From contig VXAZ01006886.1 in assembly GCA_013399875.1 (NCBI GenBank), positions 4,767,272 through 4,831,271 on the forward strand: a stretch of DNA of 64,000 bases. Direction: 5' to 3'. Shown piece by piece: positions 40,352 through 53,140 of this stretch. Positions within the stretch are counted from its first letter, which is position 1, and each line of letters opens with the position of its first letter. The stretch is from Gymnorhina tibicen (taxonomy: Eukaryota > Chordata > Aves > Passeriformes > Artamidae). The position numbers and the translations under genes are program-made. Under the pieces are notes generated by a model. It ran no database searches, had not been told where the DNA came from, and worked only from the letters and a program-made list of their open reading frames with translations.

Positions 40352-42506
40352 ATGCACATGCACCAAGCCATCCATCTTCCTTATTAACTTTACCAGTTAT
40401 GGGTAGCAAGACTTTGCCCATCTCTGTCATTCATAAAGTGGCAACACATTAAACACAGAAATAAGCATGAACTGTGGCAAACGCCTGCTTTCAGCCATCT
40501 TTCATAATACTCCGCTCTTTAATCTTTCATGTGATCATCTTTTCTGTAATTACGTCCATTATAATTATATTCATCCTCCTACCGTCAATCCCTTAAGTTG
40601 CAGCCTACAACATTTGTGAGGAAAATGACAAGTCTTATAGGAAAAGGAAAGAAGACAAAGACATTTTCTATACGGGAGGTAGGCACTGTTCAGGAAGTCT
40701 GGAATGGCACACAACATGCAACCAGTGCACCAACATCTCACTCGGGATTAGCAAATCCCTTAGAGAGGTGAGGCTTCCTCTCCACTCCTCTCCAACCTTT
40801 GTCACTGGAAAGCTTCCGCTCATACTGCTCATTTTAGGGGCTTGTGTTTTCTCCTGCTTTCTCCCACTTTCCAGCACATATAGACCTCATGGTCTCTGCT
40901 GTTCTCTCAATACCAGAAATCCTTTCAGGGACAGAGTTCCTTCACCTAAAAATCATTAGCAACCCCTCTGAAACTCAAACTAATCTCCAAGGGCCATAAC
41001 TCAGCAAATTAATTGAAACAGATTACTGTTCCAGCCCCACTCAAACCTAGATCAGCATTCAGCAAGACAGACTTCTCTCAAGCCTGGCTTTATTCATCAG
41101 GATTTGGCTATGGGGTACTATTTACACACTTCAGTGTCTCAAACCCTGTTACATCAGAGATAGTGGATACAACTGCTCTCCCACTGCTTTCACAGGGAAG
41201 AGAAAAAATCATCCACAGAGTCACTGGGCTCCCACTTCCCATCTCCTCCTGCTCCTCTGAAAGGCCCGACCCAGCGAGTGGCCTCTGCGCCCTCCCAGTG
41301 ACCTCCAGTGCTCCTCAAGCACCTTCCCAGACCACAGCCCTCCAGCCTTGCCTTTTGTGAAGTGAGACCCAAAACCTCTCTGCTGCTGTCCTGATTTGGA
41401 AAGTTTTGTGCTGCAGTTGAGTTCCCCTACTAGACTTTTCTCTTCGACAACTCTGCAGCCTGTGCCTCTGCTTGCTCTGCTCACACAAGTACTATAAATC
41501 ATCACCCAGCACAGGCTGCTCAGATTAGTCATAAGGCAGCTACATCATAAGGGCTAATTGGCCTGATTAGCTGTTCTCAGTTGAGACCATTATCTGAAAA
41601 ATCTTTGCTTGTTCTTGTCTGTTTATGAGTTTGCAATGAACCAGCACATCTATACCACAAAATACTTTTTTGTCCTTGCTGATTCTGTATTCCAAAAGCA
41701 TGTAGAGCAACTTACATTAAGAGAATCTGCAGATTTTCCCATTTCCGTAGCTTTTCAGGAGCTGCCTCACAGTGTAATTTCACTGAATGGACCTTGTTTA
41801 TCTTCAAACAGGAAACAGACACCAATTCCTAGCTTGTACTTTTTACTAAAATAACCTATTCCATTAGCAAAGGAAAACTGTTCTTTTTTTAACTCAGATC
41901 TGGGATGTATCATGTGCTCAGCAACATGCCTGAAACTAAACAGAAGTGACAGTACTATAACTGTGCAACACACAGTTTTTATCTCCAGCCATAGAGATAT
42001 TTAACGAGAGTCAATATGTGAACACACCAGTGCATGGCCAGAACCATCATTTGTGATCAGAGCTGTGCATTATCAGAATAAAGAGCTCAAATGCTTAGCT
42101 CCACTGATTGAATTCAATATCCTCAAATCACATCTGGAATGTGTGCTCTAGGATGCTGCAGCACCCTGGTACTCCTCCCGTCCCAGGCATTGCCATGGGG
42201 CTGCGGGAGATATTGGCACATTTGGGCCTTCCATCAGTAATTTCATCCCTGTTCCAACACACTGATGCTTCACGTGGGCAAGGCAGTAGGAAATGACACT
42301 GCTGTCTGTGGCAAAGTCAATGCAATATAGAAGCCCCTTTTATCACAGTGGGTACGTATGGGAGGTTTCAAAGGATGCTCTTAATTTCCCACCCCAAGTT
42401 TTGTGAAAGGCCATCCAAGACAGAGCCTTCCTGAAGAACTGATGGCACTCCAGACCTGCACAAGCACACTTCTGTGCTAGGAATCCAAAAAGACAATGAG
42501 GAAAGC

Positions 42507-42572
42507 TGTTTTACACATGCAGAGTGAGGACACTGAGACTACAGCTTGGGTTTGAGCCCACCTCTGATGTAA
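42507..42572 (-). mobile_element. Possible internally deleted MIR
   Basis: GTTTTACACATGC and GAGGACACTGAGACTACAG resemble the reverse-complement MIR words TTTTACAGATGAGGAAACTGAGG. They are followed directly by GGGTTTGAGCCCACCTCTGATG, shown here in two parts as GGGTTTGAGCC and CACCTCTGATG, which resembles the reverse-complement GGATTTGAACCCAGGTCTG. The diagnostic CAAGGTCACA core between them would have to be deleted, so the call is weak. Confidence 0.3.
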
Positions 42573-44536
42573 ATATCAGGCCCACAGCAACATTCTGGTA
42601 TCTATTGCTACAAGGCACCCTGAGCTTCATTTGCTTAAGTGTCTGGTAGCTGCCCAGATCCATTTGAGTGCAAATACTGCCATTCAGAGCAAGATCTTCA
42701 GAAGCATTCCATATTCAGGGCTACTCTTAGGATTATGAGAAGATGCCCAGTGCTTCAGAAGAAAAGCTGTGGGACTTGGACTGAAACATAACTACAAACA
42801 CACATCATAAATTGACTCTTGCTTCAACACTCGGGGTCACTAACTGGTCTCCTTCCCAAGCCAGTCTCATTTACATCGCTTCTTAAGGTGGCCAGGGGCC
42901 AGTTGAAGCTCAACAGCTGCACAACCAGAAACTCTTTCATCCACCAGAGAAAGTCTCCCTCACCATAAGGCTCGTGATTTGGACACAAATCCTTGGCTTG
43001 GACGGATGTACCTGCCAGTCTGGGAGGAAAAGCCTTGACTCAGAACTGCCAGCTCTGCATCTTCCACATTTTCAGACAAAACATTTCTAGTTTTCTGCCA
43101 GGTTGTCACTTACTTCGGGAAGGAGCTCCCCCCAAAAGCTACCCAATCTCCTTTGTACCCTCAGTGATCTCCTGGGTACCCTCTGTCCACACCAAAGGCA
43201 GGGAGAGGTCCCCGCTGCCTTGCACATAAATGCCAGATAGCAGGGGCATCTCTGAGGCTCAGCACCACCACAGGGCAAACCCACCTCTCTTCTGGGTGGT
43301 ACAAACCTACTGATGCACACTATAGCCCAGAGAGAAGAGAGGCAAAAATAAAGCAAGGAAACTGTTAGAATCCCCTAGCAAACAGAACTAATTATTCCAT
43401 GGAGAGCTTCCCAAGGACGTCAGGATGTACATTCGGAGGACAAGGCATTGATCAGTGGAAATGATCAAAAAGGAAGCAAAGCAAAACTGTGCACTGAAAA
43501 GCCAGAAGAGATAAAGCCTTGGACAGCAAGCAAGCACTAACAACATGGCCCAAGGAAAAGCCAGCGAGGACAGCTTTTAAGTGAGCTTTCTTGAGTCCTG
43601 CTGTGTTCAGAGACACAGGCCTTTGTAAATTCTTCATAAATACATAGGACTGCATCAAAGTCACGCTTAACTCACCAATTTCTCATCTTAAGTGGAACAA
43701 CTGACAGAAAACCTCTCTCTTCAGACTTTTTTTATTAGCTTCTAGGGTCAACAGAGGCTACAATAATAATTACAGCCTCAGCAAGGAGATGGTATCTTGT
43801 GTTAGAAGACACATTATTTGAATCAGGAGTGAAGGCACAATGCTTTTCTAGCAGCAGCTAGGCATAGGAGGAGCTGATTTTTCTGTTATTAAATATAGGA
43901 GGTTTCATCCTCTTTTGCTGTTAACAGATTGATACACATTCTGGTCCTGCATTTGTAACATTCTATAGTCTGACTGGCTGCTTTGCTCAGACTTTAAATT
44001 GTTCAGGACAAGCACTTCTTTTAATCTTATTTATAATACCTTAAAAAGTACCGTGATACTAACAGAGAGATGATTGCAGGGTTTTGCTATAGTAAGGTTT
44101 GTCATCTTCTGAAGGCACATTGCTCCAGCTCTCCAGGGTCCAGAAGGAAGAAAAAAAACAGAACTGGGGACAAAGAGAAGTGTTTTGCAAAGCTTCACAA
44201 AGGGTGGATCAGGGACAAAAAAAATCAAGCCACCCGTTAATCTTAAAATTCTTTGTTGCTTGACCCTGTAATTCATCTCTGAGCTCAGCACTGGGGGCAG
44301 TTCACTACCTGGGACCCTGTGGGTGGTTTCCATACTTGCTTTAGAGGTCCCCCCATATAGCAGGGACAGTGCTGTTGTCCCCAGTCCTGCCCAAGGAGCC
44401 AGCTGGTGGTCATGGGCCAGCTGCCCTGGAGCAAAAAGCAGGCTTCCTGCCACCTCCCTCACTGCCCAATAGCTCCTCCAGCTACCTGGGCAGCACCTAA
44501 AATACAAGATCCCTGCTTCAGTTAACATTAAATTCA

Positions 44537-44595
44537 TAAAATATTCGGTAATAATTTAGTAATAGTTGATTAATAAAACATTCAGTAATACAATT
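44537..44595 (+). repeat. Imperfect 37-bp-period direct repeat
   Basis: TAAAATATTCGGTAATA at 44537 recurs as TAAAACATTCAGTAATA at 44574 with two differences, inside an AT-rich run. It is a local duplication without coding content. Confidence 0.75.
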
Positions 44596-45448
44596 AATGA
44601 CCTCCATTAGAAACACAGAGCCCTGCTGAGCTGGGAGACATCATATCCTGAAGTAGCATGTTAGCAGTGAAGGTACAGCTGGTTGGGAAACAGCTGTAGG
44701 ACATGAGCTATTTCCAGGCTGAGGTGTACTCCCAACTTCATCTTCCCTTCAGGCAGAGGCATGGGTGGGAGGGAGCCCTCTAAACTCAACTTGACTGGCA
44801 CATCTGGAAAAGGACACTAAACTGGGAACAGAACCTCACTTTTTGTTAAAAGAAATGAAAATATTTGAACATCCAGAGCCAAAAGTCTTTACTTTTAAAA
44901 TACACAGTTTCGATACCAACCCTGTAAAGAGGATGGGGGTGTAACTGTGAGCTCTGACTGTTTTCAGAGCTCTCCCCACTTAAAAAACAGATTCACTTGG
45001 AATTTTGTTTAACTTTGAAAGGAAGAATCTAAACTATGCAAAACTGATATACTGTACTCTGATGGATGGGACACACAGAGAGACGAGACAGTCCATTTAG
45101 CAAGAGAACTGAAACACTAATGAATGCTGCTGACTGGAAGGAGAGAACTGAGTGCACGTGTCTGTGTGCACATCACACACACAAGAACCTTAAAAGAACT
45201 GCAGATACAGGGTTACTCTAAATCGACCACAGGGAACGCCACAGCACTATTAATACTGCATTGGTTTAAAGCTTACCAACTGTGCCACCACAGCAAAAGT
45301 CTCTGATGGTGGTGTTCTGTTTAGAGTGAGGTTTTTGGTTCTCCTGGTGGATTTGACCTTCCTCACCTAGCTGTTCTAGATACCCTGGATTTTGTGATTT
45401 TTACTCAGGATAAATATTAATGAATTACCCAAAGAGAAAAGTATTAGG

Positions 45449-45461
45449 CCCCCCCCCCCCC
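45449..45461 (+). repeat. Mononucleotide C13 tract
   Basis: Thirteen consecutive C bases preceded by TATTAGG and followed by TCATT. Such tracts are prone to length polymorphism and sequencing error, so the exact count is uncertain. Confidence 0.95.
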
Positions 45462-48400
45462 TCATTCTGACTGCAGAGAAGCATTTCATTCTGCAAAAGT
45501 CATGCAGAGTGAAAAAAGAAAAGGCTGATTCATCTGCAATGCAGCTCACTCCAAATTGCTTATACTTGCACTGTCACGCTCTATGCTGGCACTGCTAACT
45601 TGCTGTTTGCTATTTTGGCTAATTATATAACTTCCAAAGGAAAGACGGTTCTTACAAAGCACTGAAAGAAGAGTGGGAGGCATTATATCAGTCTCCTACT
45701 CATCTCACACTGTGTATAATGAACCTCCAAATTCTGAGGTGTCTGAGGAGATCATATCTCCTCATGGCAAGGCTGAATCTGCCCCAGAACATGATTTGCA
45801 GGGAAGATCTTTGCTTTCTGCCCTCTCTTGTTAGTGTCCAAATGAAACCTAGCAAAGAAACAGTATCTATTGGCAGGACTGAAAAGTCCATGTATTCAAA
45901 CTGTCCAACATTATTAAGCATATGAATAAAATCATTCAAGATAGAATCGAATTCCCTGCGGGCGGAAAGGCTATTCATAGGCAACTGGAGAGAACTGCAC
46001 TGTAACTCCAGGTTCATGCAGCTCCAAATTGTCTCATTTGAGATGTTTAGATAACAGAGTCCCCTGAGCTTTTCTATTCAGCTCAGTGTGCAGCGGAACG
46101 ATGGCTGAAGAAAAACTCAACACATAAAGGATTAAGAGATGCTATTTCTTCATAATACAGGGGAAGATGGAAAACGCTATAAGGTGGGAATGGCTTAGAA
46201 TGGCTTGCCCTTGTCTTTACAGCTTGTGAGCAATCAGCACGGCTGTTGGTATTCAATACTAAGTTTCAGCGAAAGCACAAAGTATGATTAAGCCACTAAA
46301 AAAAGCTGGAGAGTATCCAGGGTTTAATTACCATCATATCAGAGTTTTAAATGCTGATGAGAGCAAGTGTCAAACAAGAAGAACGGCATGCAATACAGTA
46401 CACCTTGGGGACAGCTGCCTGTGCATGAGGCTGATGAGTGCCTGGCACACCAACTACATGGGGGAATTACAGAGGTTTAATATACTGAAGAAAACCAGAG
46501 CCATTAACTCACATGGATCCCAAACAACAAAGTGGATAAAAGAAGAATCTAAACCCCCAAATCACTTGGATTAAGCATAACCAGGATACTTTCTTTCATT
46601 TGAAGGAAAAGATCTGCCAGACACCTTTTAGCAAATGCTCCCCCAATTACATTAGCATTTAGACTCAACTCTACTCAACCAAATTCCAGGCCACACTGTT
46701 CTCAAGCTTACACACACACAAAGACAGTGTCGATCTGAAAGGGACTGAGAAGGACAAGACAGTGCAGGACGTGTAATCATCCGTATTTTTTGCATGTGGC
46801 AACAACAGTGCATGTCTGTGTCCAGTGGTGACAGATCATAGCTGGGCCTTGCTGTGGACTCTTCCAAAAATGTGTCCTTGTCCCAGCCACAAAGCCTTAA
46901 ACTTTGCCTCTTCCTACACCTTGTAGGAAGATCATATACAGGATAGCAAAAACAAATACAAGGAATATATATAGGTCTTCCTAAGAGCAAACCAAATATT
47001 TTTAGCTGCAGACATTATCATAGCCAATTCACAAGTTTAATGTTATACAGCTCTTTATCTTTTAAGTAATTCTGCTTAAAATACGATCATCACATTTTCA
47101 CTGTCCATTCGAAGGGACTTTGCTCAACATGGCAGTCAGATAGCTAGGGTTTGCAAGATAATTTGGGCTAACTTTTGCAAGAACATCATTACTTCCAACC
47201 TTCAGTCTGATATTATGTGCTTCCCTCTCCACTGCTACAAACTAAGAATATGGCACACAACAGCCCAAAGAAAACAGACTTGATGGGATAGAGGAATACA
47301 TTTCCTCAAGGTGTGCAGAATGCAGGATTGGCCATTCACATAAGGGGCCCAGAAATCTCAACTGGATATCTCAATAGTTGTGCAGAAGTTGCAAACAGCT
47401 GTTTGCTCCTGTGTGCCTGCAATCATCCAAACCCCTGTAACACAGAATCCACATGGGAATAACTGCACCAGAGTGATTTTGGTCAAGCACAGCTTCAAAA
47501 ATCTGATTTCTGTTTAACTAGCCTGAGTGTTTCCTGGAGGTAACACTGCAATACCTCTGCATATCCTCCTCTTCTAGAGCGACTCCATGTCTGTCCAAAA
47601 GCGGCACTTGAGGATTCAGTAGACATGTGGCTGCACTATCACTCTCGTAATTTTTAATACCAAAGAGCCCAATTTCTCACTAGAGGAACATCCCTCTGAC
47701 ACAACACAACAGACAAAAGGTGCCGTGGGTCAGCATGCCCTCCCTGCACCACAACTCCTGCCTCTTATCTTTCAGACTAGATAAGGCCTAACCATATACA
47801 AGCATCTACAGCAAGGGCCCTGAACTCCTCAGAGGTCCTAAGCCCTGCCCCTGGGCCTGTCAAAGCCCCAAACTAAGACCAGAATAAATCAATACATTTG
47901 ACAATTTATTCAACATTTGATCCAAATTTTGCTTCCTCTAGATTGTTTTGAACAACTGAGGAACTATTTTGACTTGAAGTGGGTCAGCAAAGCCAACAGA
48001 GCTCCTGGCTCTCCCTGTGGGCGGGGGGTTTAGTACAGCACAATTTATCTCTTGTCAAGGTGATTTATTTTCCTGCTGTGAAGTGCTGATATAAGTACTC
48101 ATGGATGAAATACAAGAAGGGGCCCCATACTCCTCTTTAGCACCATTGTAGAGGTCTTTTTCATCTTCCATTCTCTATGCAGAGGAGCATAAGGAACATT
48201 TTTTCTCCAAATACATGCTCTGCTGACACAGCATCTCCTGCCCTGCAAGCACCCCAGCAAAGCTGCTCTTTGTACCTGTGGCAGCTCAGTCACTTCCCAT
48301 CACAGCACACCATAGTGAAAACTCCAATCTCCTGTTCAGGAGTTTCGATGGCACAAGTTTTGGCCATGTCTTTCCATACTTTAACCATAAAACTCCCTGG

Positions 48401-49974
48401 TGTCATCCTAGTATAGTCAAGAGCAGGGGAATGAGGGAAACCCTCATCTCAGTAGGTGGAGTTACTTCTCCCATGTTAGGAAGTAAATAAGAAGGATGAA
48501 GAACTCCATGTTCAAGAAGAATGCTTACCAACAACTCTCTAAAAGATGCATGTTTTAGTGGAGTAAATTCAACACATCTCCTGCATGTGTTGATTTAATA
48601 CTTTCCCCTCCACCCCTTTCATTAGAGTGCAGGTAACTCCCTCATGCTATTCACTTCTTCCTTTGGTACTGATAACAGACCTAGCAAGATTCAGTTTCTC
48701 CTGCACTAATTTCTAACGGCATGGCATATCTGTGCCTCCCCATCTGCCTTTTTTGGTAATTATAAAGGAGGAATATGTCATCCTTCTTTTTTGTGCACCG
48801 GTGATCCCTATCCAGGAATGTTCTCCTTCCCCATATGGCAGAGATCCAGTAATTTGTCATGTCATAGTGTTCAGGGAATTCTTCCTCTGCTGCTAAGAAA
48901 TTATCAGTCTGTTTTCATTTCCCTTGAGCCTTTAAGAAGAGATAACTTAAACTTTTAACTTCTGATTAATGTTGCTTCCTTCAGTGGAAGGTACAAAAAC
49001 ATGGAAAAAATAGTAAGTCTACAACAAAGGATAGGATTAATCAATTATTTAAACACTATTCCCACATGAAAGATTCAATGACACTCAATATCTTTTTGTC
49101 CCAATGGAATATCCTGTTATGAAAGCACCAGAGATGTAAATTAAGTCTCTACCTGCTCCATGAACTGATTTAATTTTGGTGAGTTTTTTGAGTCACATGA
49201 AATTATGGCCTCGAACACGATCTTAGCTGCCACAGGTTAAAACTAACAGGAGGTTATCAAAGGCTGAGCTGTTTATTCTGAGCATCTGCTCATATGAGGT
49301 GAAGTTCTACACTTGCCCCCTCATACCTGCAGAGAGATGTGCACGTGTTTCATTTGTGTAATGCAGCATTGTAGAGGGCTTGGACCAAATGTAGGTCAGA
49401 AGGGAGCAGCTCACTGGGATGACTGTCAGTTCCATTACATCACACACAGCCCCCCAGGGAACTGCAGAAACTTCCAGTATTAAACCTGCAAGTATTGACC
49501 AGGGTCACTATGGCTGATCTGTCTGTGATGGACATCAGAGAGAACAGCTGCAAACACCTCAGCTTCCAAGGCCAGGACCAGGCTTTAGGCTGTCCCGGGA
49601 TTGTTCCGAGATTGAATTGTGAGTAAAAGATGCTATAAAGGCAGATGAAGGCAAAACCAATAAATCACTGGAGAAGAGGATTTAAGGTAGGAGTTCTGTT
49701 AGAACTAAGAATGAAAGGTTTCTGACTCTGAATTATGATATGTGGCCTCTTAATCAAAATCACCCTGGTGCTGGAAGTGGAGATATGATTCCTGGAAAAA
49801 TCAAGGAAACTAGGGACTAGTAAGCCCAGTGACTCTCTGAGGCAAACAGATACAGAATAAAGAAATCATTTTGTGACATACAAACAAGTGCAGCATTTGG
49901 GGAAAAAACAAACATAGATTCATAGATGGAAGTCAAGCTTCACAGCCCTACTGAAATTCTCAGAACAAGTCAAG

Positions 49975-50395
49975 AAGAAAAGAGAAATCAAGTTGCTACA
50001 GTACACTTGGACTTTCCGAAAGCACTCAGCAAGGTCCACCTAGCAGCAGCTTTTAAGGAAATTAGGCAGCCATATAATCAGAAACAAGGGTCTCACATGG
50101 ATAAATAATTGCCCAAGAGACAGAAAACTGAGCAGGAACCAGTTATTTCTTGCACCAGGGACATCACAAGGAGTTCTCCAAAAGGACACCGACTGATAGG
50201 CCCAGGTCCTTCAAAACTTTATAAAAGTTCTACAAAAGAATGTGAACAACATAGTTTGCTCATACTAAGTTGCTCCAGATGGTAAATAAGGCATCATCTT
50301 GAACAACTATGGAATAACATTGCAGAGCAGACTTGACAGGGCTAAAAAAATGACAGATGAAATTCAATGTAATAAATGTGAAATTCACTGAGTGC
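49975..50395 (+). mobile_element. Ancient CR1-type LINE reverse transcriptase fossil
   Basis: The plus strand keeps the order of the CR1 ORF2 reverse transcriptase. A block at 50001-50040 reads VHLDFPKALSKVH, corresponding to the family's YLDFSKAFDTVSH motif. CTCACATGGATAAATAATTG at about 50091-50110 is followed by an AAGAGACAGAAAAC word, matching the SWIxNWLxDRKQ segment. Then come GTTTGCTCATACTAAGTTGC near 50255 and finally ATGACAGATGAAATTCAATG near 50350, which matches the MADEIQFN-type segment. The catalytic FADD box appears as F-A-H followed by T-K-L-L-Q, with one aspartate changed and the second deleted. Frameshifts and stops break the frame throughout. The wording is closer to old amniote CR1 lineages than to the young avian CR1 at 25.3 kb. 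It is inactive. Confidence 0.82.
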
Positions 50396-52962
50396 AGGTT
50401 ATAACCTTCCTGCCAGCAAGCCAGATAAGATGACTTTAACCTTGGCTTAAGCTGCCTATGAGAAATCAGACTGGCAGAAAAACCCAGAGCTGGAGTTGTC
50501 ACCTTTCCCTAAAAGTCATCTTGTAGAAAAACAGATATCGTTGAATACTTGGCAACTGCTGGAAATACTCCCTGGATACCCATATACTGCAAGAACTGAA
50601 GGTCTACTTTGCATGCTGGACAACAGGCAGGCCAGGAAAATGGACACGGTTCCTTCCTGCACTTTATGAGCAGTTAGGGAAGTGAGAACCATCTCGGGGA
50701 ACTGAATTTGGCTGACGGGTTCAAGGTCATGCTCAGGCACATCAGGCAGCTCTGAAGAAACAGTTATTTGATGTTTGAGTCACAACATACCATCTCCTTC
50801 TACTACTCAGGTGAGTAAAGAGCTGCAGGATTAAAATCTAGGGGGAAAATAAAACCCCAGAAACTGGCCTATCAGTTACCCCTGATTTTCCACATTAACT
50901 CTCTAAGCCTCCAAGTGGCAATCCCCCTCCCTGATACACAGCTGCTGCTTTCACACAGTCAAGCTCTGTATGACTGACCAGAGTTTGACCCTGAAATACT
51001 CTTCACCATTTGCAGTCTCAATTGCAAACACACAGTGAGCATCTACTTTTGCTTTTAATTAGTCGGTTTCTCACTTTTTGGAGGTCATTTGTGTGTTCTC
51101 GAATTGAAATACTATGCATAGCACTACCTCTGAGGGTGGCCTGGAATGCATTTTGGTGGTATATTAGATCTAAGTCCTGCAACGGAATAAGAGAGTTCCA
51201 CATGTAGCAGTGCTTTCAGAGATAGGAATTTGCTGAGCAGAGTGCACATATGCATCTGATGTTATCTTCTCATGAAAAGCTGATTTTTTCCCCCCTTTTC
51301 ATCACCTCTGTAATTGCTACAATTAAACCAAGAGAAGTGCAAGATTTCAGGACTGAAGCTATGGTTAAGTGTTTGTGTTAAACTGCATCATCTCACTGCA
51401 CTCGGAACAGCCCGTGTGTGCTCATGCCATTAAAGGCTCCACTGCAGAGGGAAGCAGGCTTCCTTGTCATTAGTCTGGCTGCAAGCCAGGCATAAGATGG
51501 AGCAACCTTCCTCTGGAACTTAGTGTGAGTTGAAGTGCAAGTTTCTACAAATAGTTCTACCACTAATGAACTTTAGAAGGAGAAACATTCCTGCATGAGA
51601 ATTTCCAGCAGGTTGAAAATATGTCATTTAGGAGGAGCAGTTTGCTAAGGTAAACCATCTCAGATTGCCTGCTTCAGGGTGTCAGGCATCAGCACTTGTG
51701 CAGACAGCCTAGATGGGATGCTAAGCTACCCCTCAAGTCTTCCTCCTTCACCACAGAAGGATGAACACTTTCAAGCTTCAAGGCTGAAGACTCAGATTGA
51801 GCTGAGTCAGTGTTTGATGCTGTGACACTGCCCAGAACACCCCGCACTCCCATAGGCCAGTCCTCAGAGTGACACACCCGCAGAGCATTCTGCTGCTGAG
51901 AAGGGATAGGGCGTGTGGGTAGATGTGGGTTCAGATAGCCCAAGGCTACCTCTCACCAGGTTTTTCTTTTTCTCTATGTTTGCCTTTTCCATTCTTTGAG
52001 CAAACGTTGCTGATCATTCTTTTTACGATGGCCTTGTATCTTTGTTCCAGGGTGATGATGGATCAAATGAGCTTCCTGCCTCTGAGCTGCCCAGAAAGGG
52101 ATGTTCCATCTCAGGCTCCCCATTGTGCTGCCACATGTGTACGTTTGACAATTGAGCCAGAGAGGAAATAAAGCTCAGGGGCATTTCAACAGAAATGTAT
52201 TTCAGCAATTCTTAGAGAAGACCAAGACATAACAAGATTCTTATATCCCTTTAGACCCATTACTAACACCAAACCCACTGGTAGAGTTGTTAGTGGAGTT
52301 GCTAACTGCCAAATGAGCCTGCGCTACAAGAAAAATTCCAACATAAAACCCCCACCCAAACCACTGTATTTTATGTAAATGTGTAACGGGCTTGAAGGTA
52401 CTCTGGAAAGTGTCCCTCTTTTCCAGTATTAGAAAATAGTTCTCAGGACACCTTTGTCAAAGATTTAGCCTTGAATTTCAAAGCCTTATTTTTTCCCCTT
52501 CCCTAGGAAATTTCCCAGCATTAATACATCAAATAAATAAATTTAATTCAACAGCAGACCTTAAATTCAGATGTCTATAACACACAAAAAGGTTTGGACT
52601 CCATTAGTCTCTGTTCCAGTACACCTGGACACACTGCTCCTCTGTATTCTAGGCCCAGATCAGGTGTGCCCCCTCAGCCAACACCTTGGCTCAGCTCTGC
52701 CCTTACGTTTCACAGCTCACTGTGGTCTCTGTCTCACAACTCACTCATTTTGTAACCAACAACACTCCCACAAGTTCTGTGGTATATTAGATCTAAGTCA
52801 GGCAATGGAATAAGACAGAGAAGGAAATGGAGCTGGCATACCCAGGGAGAATATTTAAACTAAAAATAATTATACTTAAAGCATGTTGGCAGCCAGAGCT
52901 GTTGTAATTAAAATAAGGTTTATTTTGCCCATTAAGCAACCTGCTCTTTATTTTCATTGCAG
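50396..52962. other. Non-coding DNA with a 39-bp repeat pair
   Basis: No gene seen. The first few hundred bases after the CR1 fossil could be further eroded LINE sequence, but no CR1 word was recognised. The pair of related 39-bp blocks at 51157 and 52780 is described separately. The stretch ends at the acceptor-like site before 52963. Confidence 0.45.
51157..52818 (+). repeat. Two related 39-bp blocks 1.6 kb apart
   Basis: TGGTATATTAGATCTAAGTC followed by a variable 7 bp and GGAATAAGA-N-AG occurs at 51157-51195 and 52780-52818, same strand. By eye 35 of 39 bases agree, with the first 20 identical. The sequence on either side differs. The blocks could be remnants of one dispersed repeat family, a local duplication with divergence, or two copies of a functional site. 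Confidence 0.88.
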
Positions 52963-53140
52963 GAAACCACCTACTCTGAACATTAATAAAGCCTTTCAGC
53001 TACTGGCCTGGCTGGAAACCAACATCCAGCCAACCTCCACAAGCACTGAGCCCTCGGTTCAACATTTTTTTAACCAGATTTGCTCAGAGTACTTCTGCTA
53101 CCCTGCAGACAGAGAACCTGAAGACAGACTGGGCATTATC
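52963..53140 (+). other. Exon-like open block, unknown product
   Basis: A strong acceptor (pyrimidine tract CTGCTCTTTATTTTCATTGCAG) spans the 22 bases ending at 52962; its key parts are CTGCTCTTTA and TTTTCATTGCAG. The block ends at a GTAAGG donor at 53141. It is 178 bp and stays open in one frame, entering with one base to complete a codon and leaving in phase 0. The peptide is mixed and hydrophilic, with segments such as KAFQLLAWLETNIQPT and SEYFCYPADREPEDRLG, and looks more protein-like than most open frames here. I do not recognise it. The open frame continues to 53302 past the donor, so the exon reading is not forced. An unrecognised plus-strand gene or chance are both possible. Confidence 0.2.

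Larger units (their letters stand above)
39461..49974. other. Long unique non-coding stretch, no gene seen
   Basis: About 10.5 kb with no recognisable gene. The longest open frame is 168 codons on the minus strand (44031-44537), without a domain or splice context. Items listed separately are a TAATTA cluster (40325), a possible MIR remnant (42507), a 37-bp-period repeat (44537) and a C13 tract (45449). Short CA runs at 45165-45185 and 46710-46720 are the only dinucleotide repeats. Confidence 0.5.

Noticed and set aside
44031..44537. 168-codon open frame on the minus strand
   Set aside because: No recognisable domain, signal peptide or splice context, and mixed composition. A frame of this length is plausible by chance in 64 kb.
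46708..46722. CA repeat as a microsatellite
   Set aside because: Only about five units; too short to count as a microsatellite, like the other GT/CA runs near 8010, 29380 and 45170.
50396..50800. Continuation of the CR1 fossil
   Set aside because: I looked for the downstream ORF2 and 3' UTR words of CR1 but found none convincing. The element was ended at 50395.
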